64,000 nt of DNA from Bacilli bacterium. GTDB taxonomy: Bacteria > Bacillota_I > Bacilli_A > RFN20 > CAG-288. Under the pieces are notes generated by a model that was not told where the DNA came from, did not search any database, and saw only the letters and a list, made by a program, of their open reading frames with translations. Below, one piece after another: positions 17,169 to 26,907 of this stretch. Both the position numbers and the translations under genes were made by a program. Position 1 is the stretch's first letter. Each line of letters begins with the position of its first letter. Where the stretch lies: the NCBI GenBank assembly GCA_022652945.1, contig JALCRV010000004.1:1-64000 (forward strand), written 5' to 3'.

Positions 17169-20100
17169 TTAGGTAAGCCCACTGCAGCCGCCGAAGGCAA
17201 AATAGCCAAGGCTCGTGACAGAAGAAGGAATAACTAAGGTCGTTAAGCCTGTGCAATCCTGGAAAGCGTAACTACCGATGGTAGTAACTGAATTAGGAAT
17301 GTCGATAGAAGTTAGTCCACTGCAGCCATAGAAAGCGTAATCCGCAATAGACTTCTGGGAGGTCCCATTCACCGTAACGACTAGGGCGGAAGGATAGTAA
17401 TAAGTGGTGGATTTATAAGTTATCGAAGCGCAGTTGGTGAAAGACCAACTGCCGAATAGAGTAGCGAAGACCCAGCCGGTGTAAGGCAGAGTAAGACTAG
17501 TAAGACCGGAGCAGCCATCGAAGACATTAGTCCCGATGCTAGTTACCGTGGTCGGAATCTCAATCGAAGTCAGAGCCGTGCAGTTATAGAAAGCGTTATT
17601 CGGGATTGAAGTAGTGTTGCAGCTGTTGATCTCAAGGCTGGTAAGTGAAGTCGGATAAGAGCCATCAAAGACGGTAGATAAAGTCCCGCCGTTATAAGGC
17701 ATAGTCAGACTAACTAAGTTAGAGCAGTTAGCAAAGGCGGAAGTCCCGATGCTCTTGACAGAAGAAGGAATCACTAAGGAAGTAAGACCTGTGCAGTATT
17801 TAAAAGCAGAATCCCCGATTGAAGTAACGGAAGACGGAATCTCAATAGACTTTAAAATACTGACATTATTGAAAGCGGAAGCCGCAATGGAAGTGCCGTA
17901 AACGCCGTTAATTGTTAATTCCGTCAGCGTAGCAGGAACGTTGCCGAAACCGAATAAGGCGTCAAAGGTCCAGCCCGTATAAGGAAGAGTCAAAGAAGTA
18001 AGCGCCGAGCAGCCTTGGAAAGCATCGTCTCCAATACGGGTGAAGGTGGCAGGGATCACTAAAGAAGTAAGTCCATTGCAGCCGTAGAAAGCGTAGGAAG
18101 CGACGCTCGTTCCGTTCCAACCGTTGATGACAAATTCCATATTGGAAGGATAATAATATTTCGTCCCTGAATAATTGACACTGGCGCTGGAAGTAAAGTC
18201 CGTCGTACCGAATAGAGTAGCGAAGACCCAGCCGGAATAGGAAACAGTAACAGAGGTTAAGCCGGTGCAACCAGCGAAGAAACCTTTCGGAAGCGCTAAG
18301 ACGCCCGTTCCGATGGTGACTTTCGTAAGCCAGGTTGGATCCTGACCAAAGATCTGATTTAAAGTCAAAGCCGCTAAAACATTAGCATCGATGGAGATTT
18401 CACTGATCCCGTTGCAGCCGGAGAGAATCTTGGTCCCAAGAGAAGTAACGGAAGACGGAATCCCTAAATAAACTAAGCCGGTGCAATCTTTAAAGGCATA
18501 AGCGCCGATCGCGGTGATAGATGTAGGAATCGTCAGAGTTGTTAAAGAGCTATCTTCAGCGAAGGCATATTCTCCGATGGAGTTGATTGAAGAAGGAATC
18601 ACGTAACTGGCTCCTTTGGCGTTCGGATAGGCCAGTAAGGCACCTTCTGAAGAGACCAAGACACCATCGATAGACTGATAATGAGTATTCCCTGTCTTAA
18701 CGACAATACTAGCAAGGGCCTTGCAGCCGTTGAAGGCCTGAGTATTAAGCGAGGTGACATTCTCCCCGATGGTTACGGTTTGGATAGTATTGCTTGTTCC
18801 AAAGAGCGTAGTTAAAGTAGTTGCCCCTAAGATATCGTTCTGAATCGTAAGCGAAGTGACCTTAGAGTTGTTATAGAAGCAATAATCTCCAATGGAGGTA
18901 AGATTTGCGGAAAGATCGATCGTTGTCAGGTTGGTGCAATTGGAGAAGGCATTGTCCCCTAGCGTCGTAACCGAGGACGGAATGATAAGAGAGCTAAGAC
19001 CGCTTAAGCCTTTGAAAGCAGTATCGCCGATGGCAGTGACATGAGAGCCAATCGTAAGGTTCCTGATCCAGGTCGCTGAGACATAACCGAAGAGCTTTGT
19101 CATCGTCGTGGAAGCGATGATGGTGGAGTCGATCGAGACCCAATCGATTGCAACGCAGCCGTCAAAGGCATAGTCAGCGATCGAGGTGATCGTAGAAGGA
19201 ATCACCAGTTGATTGAGCGAGGTGCAGCCTTTAAAAGCATATCCTTCGATAGTCGTAACATTCGAAGGCAGTTCAAGTGAGGTTTGATTTAAGCATGCAC
19301 AACCTGCAAAGGCATAAGAGACGATCGAAGTTGTCGTAAAGCCGGTGATATTGACCTTTAAAGCATTAGGCCAGTAATAAGCGGTGTAGTAAACCTGATA
19401 GGAATGGCTATCAGTAAATGAGGTAGTACCAAAAAGCTTAGCGAAGACCCAGCCGGTATAATCAAGATTCACAATGGCTAATCCGGTTAAACCAGCAAAG
19501 TAACCGTCGATCGGGTTAATCCCTGTTCCAAGGGTGACTTCTGTTAAAGCAGCTAAAGTCGAGACACCGAAGTAGGAAACTAAGCTGTGGGAAGAAGTCA
19601 AAGCGCTGGAATCGATTTCGATTTCGCTTAAAGCGGTGCAGCCGGTGAAGCACTGAAGCGCCGAATTGTTAGTGTTGAAGGTGACATTCTTGACAGTGGA
19701 AGGAACCTTTAAGAAAGTCAGATCCTTGCAGCCGTAGAAAGCGGTATTCCCGATGGTGACGACATTAGCAGGAATCTCATAAGAGGTGCCTTTATGCCAA
19801 GGATAGGCGATTAAGGTCTGCTGATCTTTGCTGAAGAGCACACCATCGATGGAACTGAAGGTGGTGTTAGCGGCGTCGACATTGAAAGCCTCAAGGTTAG
19901 TGACCTTGGCGAAGGATGTATAGGAATAGTAAGTGACATGGCTGCCGAAGTCGACGGTCGTAAGGCTGATGAGATCATCGGAACTCGACTGCCCTAAGAA
20001 CAAATCCTTGATGGTGTATTTATTGCGTAAAATATCTGAATCAATCAAAATCTCTTTGACACTGACGGAGCCTTGGAAGGCATATTCCTCGATGGAAGTG

Positions 20101-21854
20101 ATAGAGGAAGGAAGAATTATCTTCTTTAAACCCGGGGCCCAGACTCTTTGCGTCTTGATGGTCGTCATGGATTCAGGGAAAGTCAGCTCTTCTAGATATT
20201 TGCTGCGGATACCGATTTGGTCAATCGCAGTGACCGTCGCCGGAATTACGTAAGTAGTAAGAGGATTGGATTCCGAAATGAGCATCAAAGTCGTCATGTC
20301 GTGGTCGAAAAGGATGCCGTTAACTGAAACGTAGAAGGAGTTAGCCGGATCGACAATAATCTCAGCTAAATTATGGCAATTGCTGAAAGCATCGGAAGAA
20401 AGCAGGGTAACTGAACTAGGAATCGTTACACTAGTTAGCCCCGTGCAGAAATGGAAAGCGAGAGAAGAGATTGTCAAGATCGAATCAGGAATCTCAATCG
20501 AAGTCACAGCCGATTGATTAATGAAAGCATTAACCCCGATAGCAGTGACCGGTAAAAGTTTATATGTTGTCGGGATGATGACCTCGGTCGCACTGCCGTA
20601 ATACCCGCTGACCGCATAAGACTTGCCGTCGCTGCTAAGAGTATATTCAAGTCCATAAGTGGCTTTAAGATAAACCGCTGTAAAGGTCGTCTTACCGGTA
20701 ATCGGCTGACTAAGATCCTGATCCCAGCCGTTAAAGATATATTCATAAGTATCAGTATGGTCTATCGTTGGAGTAGTACCATTATATGTTGCCGTCTGGA
20801 GGTAAGTGACATCCTCAGTTAAGAGAACTGTCCCATCCTGATTCTGGAAGGTGACCGAATAAGTATTGATGGTCCACTTGGCATAAAGGGTCGTATTGCC
20901 TTTCACCGTATCGGTCGCAAAATCCCAGGCTTCAGTTAAGGCTTCATCCTTATACCAGCCGCTGAAGGAATACCCTTCTTTAGTGGGAGCTGTCGGAGCG
21001 GTAAGAGTCTTTCCGTAATTCACACCTTGGGAAGCTAGAGTTGTTCCGCCGTTAGTCTGGAAGTCAACTTTATATTCATTTAAAGTCTCGCTGAACTGAG
21101 CCTTAACTGTCGTATTCCCTTCGATATAGGAATAATCGACATCCCAGCTGCTAAAAGTATAGGAATACTGTTGGTCGGAAGGTTTAGTCGGAGTCTCACC
21201 ATCGTAGGTTGCTCCTTTGCCGTATTCGACCTGATAAGTCTTTAAGACTTCATCGTTATAGTTAACGAAAGTCACGGTGTAGACATTGGTGACTCGATCG
21301 TACACCGCATTAAAAATCATATTGGACTGGATGTTCTCTAAAGAACCATCCCAGCCTTTAAAGGTATAGGTATATTGAGCGGTCTTACCTCTGATGGGGT
21401 CATCATGGGGATAGACAGCTGTCTCGCCTTTTAAGACGCTGAGATTAGCTAACTCGGTTCCATCCCAATCCTTGAAGATAACTTTATAGTAGACGGCTAC
21501 CTCGGAGGAAGAGACGTAAGAGGAGGAAGAAGAGTTCTCGCTGGAGACTTCTGAAGATACAGAGGAAGATACTTCAGAAGATACTGAAGAGCTTTCGGAA
21601 GAAACCGAAGAATTAACTGAGGAGGAGTTTTCCGATGAAACTACACTGGAGTTTTCACTGGAAGAGATAGAACTAATTAGAGCGGAGCTGGAGTTTGGGG
21701 AGCTTATAGCAGAAGAGCTTGCCGCTTCTGAAGAAGCTGAGCTCGAGCTAGCCGCTAAGGAGCTTGAAACTGTGGAGAAGAAGTCGCAGCTAGCTAAGGC
21801 GAATAGACTTCCCGCCATTAAAATCCCGATAAAAAGCCTTAATTTTTTATTCAT
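17169..21854 (-). CDS. Giant BspA-like leucine-rich-repeat surface lipoprotein
   Basis: The start is taken at ATG 21854 (MNKKLRLFIG), with GGGGG 11 bases upstream; the frame opens at 21887. About 1,561 residues are read before a TAA. The order is: signal peptide with lipobox LASC (about 24), Ser-rich linker (to about 125), four or five InlB/Listeria-Bacteroides-type modules (about 130-420, e.g. YTYTFKGWDGSL), then dozens of 22-24-residue BspA-type (LRR_5) repeats. Longer insertions containing LPYTGW and YYYPSAL recur. Such proteins are surface adhesins in gut and oral bacteria, some binding host matrix or other bacteria. The last codons before the stop (GGCSGLT) continue in the next feature, so the gene is disrupted. 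Confidence 0.88.
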   Translation of the reverse strand: MNKKLRLFIGILMAGSLFALASCDFFSTVSSSLAASSSSASSEAASSSAISSPNSSSALISSISSSENSSVVSSENSSSVNSSVSSESSSVSSEVSSSVSSEVSSENSSSSSYVSSSEVAVYYKVIFKDWDGTELANLSVLKGETAVYPHDDPIRGKTAQYTYTFKGWDGSLENIQSNMIFNAVYDRVTNVYTVTFVNYNDEVLKTYQVEYGKGATYDGETPTKPSDQQYSYTFSSWDVDYSYIEGNTTVKAQFSETLNEYKVDFQTNGGTTLASQGVNYGKTLTAPTAPTKEGYSFSGWYKDEALTEAWDFATDTVKGNTTLYAKWTINTYSVTFQNQDGTVLLTEDVTYLQTATYNGTTPTIDHTDTYEYIFNGWDQDLSQPITGKTTFTAVYLKATYGLEYTLSSDGKSYAVSGYYGSATEVIIPTTYKLLPVTAIGVNAFINQSAVTSIEIPDSILTISSLAFHFCTGLTSVTIPSSVTLLSSDAFSNCHNLAEIIVDPANSFYVSVNGILFDHDMTTLMLISESNPLTTYVIPATVTAIDQIGIRSKYLEELTFPESMTTIKTQRVWAPGLKKIILPSSITSIEEYAFQGSVSVKEILIDSDILRNKYTIKDLFLGQSSSDDLISLTTVDFGSHVTYYSYTSFAKVTNLEAFNVDAANTTFSSIDGVLFSKDQQTLIAYPWHKGTSYEIPANVVTIGNTAFYGCKDLTFLKVPSTVKNVTFNTNNSALQCFTGCTALSEIEIDSSALTSSHSLVSYFGVSTLAALTEVTLGTGINPIDGYFAGLTGLAIVNLDYTGWVFAKLFGTTSFTDSHSYQVYYTAYYWPNALKVNITGFTTTSIVSYAFAGCACLNQTSLELPSNVTTIEGYAFKGCTSLNQLVIPSTITSIADYAFDGCVAIDWVSIDSTIIASTTMTKLFGYVSATWIRNLTIGSHVTAIGDTAFKGLSGLSSLIIPSSVTTLGDNAFSNCTNLTTIDLSANLTSIGDYCFYNNSKVTSLTIQNDILGATTLTTLFGTSNTIQTVTIGENVTSLNTQAFNGCKALASIVVKTGNTHYQSIDGVLVSSEGALLAYPNAKGASYVIPSSINSIGEYAFAEDSSLTTLTIPTSITAIGAYAFKDCTGLVYLGIPSSVTSLGTKILSGCNGISEISIDANVLAALTLNQIFGQDPTWLTKVTIGTGVLALPKGFFAGCTGLTSVTVSYSGWVFATLFGTTDFTSSASVNYSGTKYYYPSNMEFVINGWNGTSVASYAFYGCNGLTSLVIPATFTRIGDDAFQGCSALTSLTLPYTGWTFDALFGFGNVPATLTELTINGVYGTSIAASAFNNVSILKSIEIPSSVTSIGDSAFKYCTGLTSLVIPSSVKSIGTSAFANCSNLVSLTMPYNGGTLSTVFDGSYPTSLTSLEINSCNTTSIPNNAFYNCTALTSIEIPTTVTSIGTNVFDGCSGLTSLTLPYTGWVFATLFGSWSFTNCASITYKSTTYYYPSALVVTVNGTSQKSIADYAFYGCSGLTSIDIPNSVTTIGSYAFQDCTGLTTLVIPSSVTSLGYFAFGGCSGLT

Positions 21855-22050
21855 AACAAGAGAATCCCCCTTAATAACAAACGGCAATTTTTATATTAAT
21901 TATTTTAAAACTAAAATGGTTAAAGAACAATCCACATTTATTCTGGCTTATGACAAAAGCCTGATAATGCTTAAGCATTTTGAAATGTAAAAGTTGTTCC
22001 TTCGTTTAAAAGAAAAAGACTCATTCAAGGAATTTTTTAAAAGATGGAAC

Positions 22051-22073
22051 AGGCTTGCTTACTAAGCAAGCCT
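22051..22073. terminator. Perfect 10-bp hairpin downstream of PD-(D/E)XK gene
   Basis: AGGCTTGCTT (22051-22060) and AAGCAAGCCT (22064-22073) form a perfect stem with a 3-base loop. It lies 35 bases beyond the stop of the minus-strand gene at 22108. No strong T-tract follows on that strand, so termination there is plausible but not certain. Confidence 0.5.
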
Positions 22074-22107
22074 GAATGATCCTTGTTTTGTCAGTTTAAA
22101 TAGAAGA

Positions 22108-23001
22108 TTACTTCAACGGTATATATTGCTCAAAGAGACGGTAATTAGATTCTGTTAAGCCTTCCATCTTTTGAGCTTCTTCATAAGCGAAAAGGACTTT
22201 TAAATGAGAAGAGATCAACTGCTGAATAAAAGAGCTAGTGATAAAACTGTGAATCTGGCTTTCTAAGGTCTTATAGATCTCATCTTCACAGGGCTTATAA
22301 AAGAGAAAGAGGAGAGTAGAGTCTTTCCCTTCTCTTTTTCTGACCCCAAGAAGATGAGCTATCGCTTGCTTAGCATCAAAACGAATCTTTTCTTCTTCCT
22401 TAAAGCCTAAAAGAGTCTTCGGTAACTGAAACTCCCCTTCCTTATTTAAAGGAGGTCTTTTAAAGTCTTTAACATACTCTTCAAAGTGCCTGGCGTAAGA
22501 GAGACGGAAATTAAGAGAGTAAGAAGTAAAGATTTCATGGCATTTTGCTTCGATGAAGATCTCTTTACTTCCGTCTGTTAGGTAGGCATCAAGCTGAGGA
22601 GAAATCCCTCCGCGCTGGAAAGGCAAAGGATATTCGGCTTGAAGCCGATAATCGGCTTTTAAGCCGAAGAGCTTACTTAAAGAGGATCTCTCCGCTTTTA
22701 AGATAGCTTCTACGATAAACCTAGAAGAGGAAGCGACTGAAGCCATCTTAGGAGGAAGAAGGCATTTATATTTAGAGTCGTATTTTTCTGTTAGTTCCCC
22801 ACCTTCACCGTCTTCATAAGCCTCGTAAGCATTTTGATGTTTTCCGTTTAAGGGAATCTTCTTTAGTTCTTCCTTATAGGAATTAAAGACTTCTTTCGTG
22901 AAGTAAAGAGTATAGAGTTTTCCGTTTAAAGAGTAACCGAAGTCTTGGAGATCTTTTTCCGCTTGGTTTTTAATTTGTTGATCAAAGGTTTTTTTATTCA
23001 T
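22108..23001 (-). CDS. PD-(D/E)XK nuclease-like protein (PGN_0703 type)
   Basis: The 297-residue protein has a likely nuclease core: a helix, then PQLDAYLTDGSKEIFIEAKCHE (about residues 135-156), where Asp and E-x-K fit the PD-(D/E)XK motif. The whole layout (N-terminal KKTFDQQIKNQAEKDL, central SRFIVEAIL helix, C-terminal LLFLFYKPC) resembles the PGN_0703 family of putative restriction endonucleases. No methyltransferase or other partner is next to it, so its target is unknown. It is a single gene, upstream of the BspA-like gene on the same strand. Confidence 0.65.
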   Translation of the reverse strand: MNKKTFDQQIKNQAEKDLQDFGYSLNGKLYTLYFTKEVFNSYKEELKKIPLNGKHQNAYEAYEDGEGGELTEKYDSKYKCLLPPKMASVASSSRFIVEAILKAERSSLSKLFGLKADYRLQAEYPLPFQRGGISPQLDAYLTDGSKEIFIEAKCHEIFTSYSLNFRLSYARHFEEYVKDFKRPPLNKEGEFQLPKTLLGFKEEEKIRFDAKQAIAHLLGVRKREGKDSTLLFLFYKPCEDEIYKTLESQIHSFITSSFIQQLISSHLKVLFAYEEAQKMEGLTESNYRLFEQYIPLK

Positions 23002-23421
23002 GTTTTAGGTAACTTCCTTTTTTATTTAGAGTTATATCTGAGTTAGATGTTGTTGCTTTCATTATAGAAGGAAAATGAAGTAAGGAATGATTACTTTTAA
23101 AGAGTTAAGTAAAAGTCTTACCTTTTTAAGTCGGGATTTAAAGAATGAATAAATCAAAGGCAATTTAGAAATAGGAAAAGGCAAAGTCATTCTTGCTTAA
23201 ATGCCTAGAATGTCTAGGTATTTCTTTTTTTATGGAATTCTGATGGGATTTCAGATATACTTTTAATAGAAATGATACAAGTGTTTTTACCTAAAAAACC
23301 TAGGAGGAATAGGCTTTTCAACATTTTGTTGATTTCATTTACCAAATTGTTGATAGACAATAAGTTGAGTTAAATCCATTATTAGTGTTGTAGGTGCCTT
23401 ATATAAGGAGCATATAAAACT
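23002..23421. other. Intergenic region with hairpin and palindromic site
   Basis: Between divergent genes. CCTAGA/TCTAGG (23204-23209 and 23213-23218) followed by TTTCTTTTTTT could terminate a short plus-strand transcript. CAACATTTTGTTG at 23319-23331 is a palindrome about 90 bases before the HTH gene at 23422, a position suited to an autoregulatory operator. No open frame with a ribosome binding site is seen. Confidence 0.4.
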
Positions 23422-24393
23422 ATGAGTATCGGTGAGAATATCAGAAAGTTCAGAGAGAGTAAAAACCTGACTCAGAAGGATCTAGCTGAAAAGCTTTCAG
23501 TCACTCCCCAAGCTCTCTCCCGCTGGGAGAATGATAATGTCGAGCCTTCGCTCGACTCTATCAGACAGATGTCAGAGATTTTTGGAGTGAGCCTAGATGA
23601 ACTGATCAATGATAAGGCGGAAGCTAAACCGGAGGAAGTCGTTCCCCTTCCGGTTGCTGAAGTAAAAGAGGCGGAGCCGGTTAAGGAAGCGGAGGAAGTA
23701 AAGGCGGAAGAACCGGTTAATACTGAGCCGGCAGTTATCGGTACCTGCGCCAGATGCGGAAAAGAGATCCATAGCGGTGAGTCTTATCAAAGCGGATATG
23801 TCACCACTAAAAAGGTCAGCTACGGCCGTAATAGATACCATGAGCAGACTGGTTTTGTTTTAAGCAATGATTACGGAGCCGACGCTTTGTTCTGTCAAGA
23901 CTGCGCGGATCAGATGACTGAAGAAGAACAAAAAGCTGAAGCGAATAAGGCCTACGCTTTAAGAGAACATAATAAGAAAGTCATGACTTGGAGTATCGTT
24001 GTCGGGGCTTTAGCTTTGGTGATCGTCATCTTAATCGCTAGTTTCCAAGTACAAGCTAATCCGCAGACCGGGATTATTTTATTTTGTCTTTCTCCTTTAC
24101 TTACTTATCTCTTCTTTTCCTTAATGTATGTGCTCTTAAGCGATAACACTTTTGTCAGCGAGATGTTTATGGATATCTTAGAGTTCGGGTTTGTGAAGAT
24201 GCCAGGAGTGATCTTCTCTTTTAGCCTTGATGGGGTTATCTCGTTAATTGTAATTAAGATTATCCTCGGTCTTTTAGCCTTTGGTATTTTCTTAGCCGTC
24301 TTGGCGTTTGCGATTGCTTTCTGCGGTTTCTTTTCCCTGTTTATGTTCCCGGTAGCACTGAGCAGAAATAAGAATCCAGGGGGATCCGATTAA
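23422..24393 (+). CDS. XRE-family HTH protein with zinc ribbon and membrane domain
   Basis: The 323-residue protein has an XRE HTH (about 5-58: ENIRKFRESKNLTQKDLAEK ... TPQALSRWEN), then an acidic Glu/Pro/Val-rich linker (about 62-105). A zinc-binding pair follows (CARCGKEI near 109-116 and CQDC near 157-160). The C-terminal half holds about three to four membrane helices. It is a membrane-attached DNA-binding regulator. The signal it senses is unknown; the zinc site could be structural or a metal/redox sensor. AAGGAG sits 11 bases upstream. The lipoprotein gene at 24433 follows after 39 bp and is probably in the same transcript. A palindrome upstream (23319-23331) may be its own operator. 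Confidence 0.78.
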   Translation: MSIGENIRKFRESKNLTQKDLAEKLSVTPQALSRWENDNVEPSLDSIRQMSEIFGVSLDELINDKAEAKPEEVVPLPVAEVKEAEPVKEAEEVKAEEPVNTEPAVIGTCARCGKEIHSGESYQSGYVTTKKVSYGRNRYHEQTGFVLSNDYGADALFCQDCADQMTEEEQKAEANKAYALREHNKKVMTWSIVVGALALVIVILIASFQVQANPQTGIILFCLSPLLTYLFFSLMYVLLSDNTFVSEMFMDILEFGFVKMPGVIFSFSLDGVISLIVIKIILGLLAFGIFLAVLAFAIAFCGFFSLFMFPVALSRNKNPGGSD

Positions 24394-24432
24394 GTCGAAT
24401 TTAACAGCAATTAGAAGAAAGGAAAAATATAT

Positions 24433-26835
24433 ATGAAAAAGAAGATTATGTTGGTCGCCTTCAGTTCCTTGTTGTTGCTGTCCGCTTGCGGTGGGACTTC
24501 TCTTCCTGTAGAGTCCCTTTCTGCAGCGACTTCTGAAACCGGCAATTCGCTTAACAGCGAATTAAAGGAGTTTACCGGTTTAGTCTTTAATGGTGAGAGC
24601 CTGACTTACGATGGAAAGCCCCATTACTTAACTGTCGAAAACGTGCCGGAAGGAGCCGAAGTGACTTACTCTGGTAACGGTTATGTGGAGGCTGCCGAAT
24701 ATGTTATTACGGCCACCATTAAAAAAGACGGATATAAGGATAAGACGATGGAGGCCAAGTTAAAGATCTATTGTGCGTATTTAAATGATGGAAAACTAGC
24801 AGAGTTAGGAATCAGTTTTAAAGACGCTACCTATCCTTTCGATGGAGAAGTCCATCAGGTCCAGTTGGTCGGAGATCTTCCGGCTGGAACAAACTTTTAT
24901 TATATGATCGGACCTGAAAAAGGCAATTCAGCTATCGAGGTCGGAGAGTACCAGGTGACCTGTAATTTAGGAATTCCGAATTACTATGCTTACACGATGA
25001 CAGCCAAATTGACAATTACAGCGGAGGCGAAGACTCTCTATTCTTCCGTGGTTGGCTCCAGCATCCTTTTCCAGAACGATTTAGATAACGATACCCTTTA
25101 CGCCTATAATACCAGCCTTAAGAAGTTATCTAATGATGTGAGCGGAGGATTTTCCGGAACTGGCAATATCAGCTTCGGCATTGTTAAGAGTCTTTATGGC
25201 AAAGCGGTTTATAGCTATGTGGAAGATGGCCAAGGCGGAATTAAAAAGACGAAGGTCTTAGAAGGCATCGGAGTTAAGCTATTAGCGGCTGTCGATAGCA
25301 CTCATTTCTATTATTCCGTCCATAATCTGACGCTTAATAAAGCAGATGACGGAATCTATTTTTACGATACGACCAAAGCCGGAGAAGACTATTTCGGTGA
25401 CAAAATCATCAACGATGATTTTGCTACCGATATGACTGTTTCTGGTGGAGTCCTTTATTACGTAAATAGCGAGAAGAACATTGTCTCTTATACGGGTGGA
25501 GTTAAGACCACTTACTTTGTCGATGGGAATGTTTACGATCTGACCGCTAAAAATAATTGTCTTTACTACAATAAAGGCAGTATCGCCGCTAAAGGGCTTT
25601 ATAGATTAGATATCGCCTCGAAGAAAGAGACTAAGCTTACTATCGATAACGGTAAAGATCTTTCTATCATCGGCAATAACCTTTATTACGTCAATAAAGA
25701 TTTGCTTTCGAGCAATATTTTCGGTAAAGGCATCTATAGGATTCCGCTGGATGGAACCTTCGGAGATCTCAGCGGTACGAGAGTGGTCGATGGATCTAAT
25801 GATAAAGTGGGCTCTTTAGCCACCGATGGTACTTCCCTTTACTATTACCGCTTCAATACTTCTCATTTCTATAAGAACTCCGCTTCCGGTGAAGCGGAAG
25901 CGGATCTGATGGCTTCGTTTGTGAAGCCGGAAGATAATACATTAGTCGGCTGTGCCTTTAATAAGTATTTCCGTGAGCAGGTCTACTTCCTAAATATGAA
26001 GGATGCCGGTTGTCTTTATAAGTATGACCTGAAGACGAGGAAGACCATTAAGGTCCTGCCTTATTCGGTTAGCAACATCTATTTCAATGGTGAATATATG
26101 TATTTCGGATCCTATATCCTTACTAATTATGCGGAGTGGAGGATGAGTCTAGAGACGAAGGTTATTACAAAGATCTCTACTGATCGTTGTGAGAGTCTGA
26201 GGTTTACCGATACAAAGATTTACTACATTAATGTCGGACCTAGTAAATCCACTCTTCATTCGATGGATTTAGATGGTAAGAACGATATAGAGATCGTCAG
26301 CGATGGTATGGATCCCTTCTCTTTAGAAGTTATTGATGATAAAGCCTATTCAATCAGAGATCCGGCGGTGGGATATAAGAAACTAGCCATTACTAATCTA
26401 ACAACCAGGACTGTCTCAGTCAGCGACAATAAGTGCTTGTCATTCGTAATGGGAGAACATAATAGACTCTATTTAAATAATGGAGCGGATAAGAAAATAG
26501 ACCTTTATGAAACTGGCTCTAGTTCCTCGTTGGGTTCCTTAGTAGAAGGGGCACCTAAACTTACTGATTTAGCCTTTGTGAATGGTCATTTATATGCTAA
26601 GAATGCAGATGAGGATAAGTTAGTGGTTTTACAGGATAATGCCTTAACTGCTTTAGCTGACATTTCAGCGTCTAGTATCACGGGAGAAAGAGAGCCAGGG
26701 ACGCCTATCTTCTTTACGGCAGCAAAGACATCTTGGGGTCTAGATAATTACCCGGTTACGACTTATGTGAAAGGAACCAGCGATGGGGCGCTGTATTCCT
26801 TTGATAAAAAGTTAAAACAGTTAGTAAGTGTCTAA
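24433..26835 (+). CDS. Lipoprotein with MBG-like modules and DUF5050-type propeller
   Basis: The 800-residue protein has a signal peptide with lipobox LSAC (Cys 19). Two Ig-like MBG modules follow (about 40-115 and 120-198; YDGKPHYLTVENVPEGAEVTY, FDGEVHQVQLVGDLPAGT). From about 205 to the end there is a long run of beta-strand units of the form GxxLYYVN ... IYRIPLDG, as in DUF5050 beta-propeller domains. It is probably a surface-bound binding protein; no catalytic residues are evident. GAAAGGA precedes the ATG. It follows the zinc-ribbon HTH membrane protein by 39 bp, suggesting a regulator/surface-protein pair. The MBG modules are relatives of those in the gene at 1-1572. Confidence 0.75.
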   Translation: MKKKIMLVAFSSLLLLSACGGTSLPVESLSAATSETGNSLNSELKEFTGLVFNGESLTYDGKPHYLTVENVPEGAEVTYSGNGYVEAAEYVITATIKKDGYKDKTMEAKLKIYCAYLNDGKLAELGISFKDATYPFDGEVHQVQLVGDLPAGTNFYYMIGPEKGNSAIEVGEYQVTCNLGIPNYYAYTMTAKLTITAEAKTLYSSVVGSSILFQNDLDNDTLYAYNTSLKKLSNDVSGGFSGTGNISFGIVKSLYGKAVYSYVEDGQGGIKKTKVLEGIGVKLLAAVDSTHFYYSVHNLTLNKADDGIYFYDTTKAGEDYFGDKIINDDFATDMTVSGGVLYYVNSEKNIVSYTGGVKTTYFVDGNVYDLTAKNNCLYYNKGSIAAKGLYRLDIASKKETKLTIDNGKDLSIIGNNLYYVNKDLLSSNIFGKGIYRIPLDGTFGDLSGTRVVDGSNDKVGSLATDGTSLYYYRFNTSHFYKNSASGEAEADLMASFVKPEDNTLVGCAFNKYFREQVYFLNMKDAGCLYKYDLKTRKTIKVLPYSVSNIYFNGEYMYFGSYILTNYAEWRMSLETKVITKISTDRCESLRFTDTKIYYINVGPSKSTLHSMDLDGKNDIEIVSDGMDPFSLEVIDDKAYSIRDPAVGYKKLAITNLTTRTVSVSDNKCLSFVMGEHNRLYLNNGADKKIDLYETGSSSSLGSLVEGAPKLTDLAFVNGHLYAKNADEDKLVVLQDNALTALADISASSITGEREPGTPIFFTAAKTSWGLDNYPVTTYVKGTSDGALYSFDKKLKQLVSV

Positions 26836-26907
26836 TAACAAAGTTACATTATAATAAGGCATCTTTTAAATCTGGGCTTGTGGCATCGTCAATAATAAGA
26901 CAAGTTT

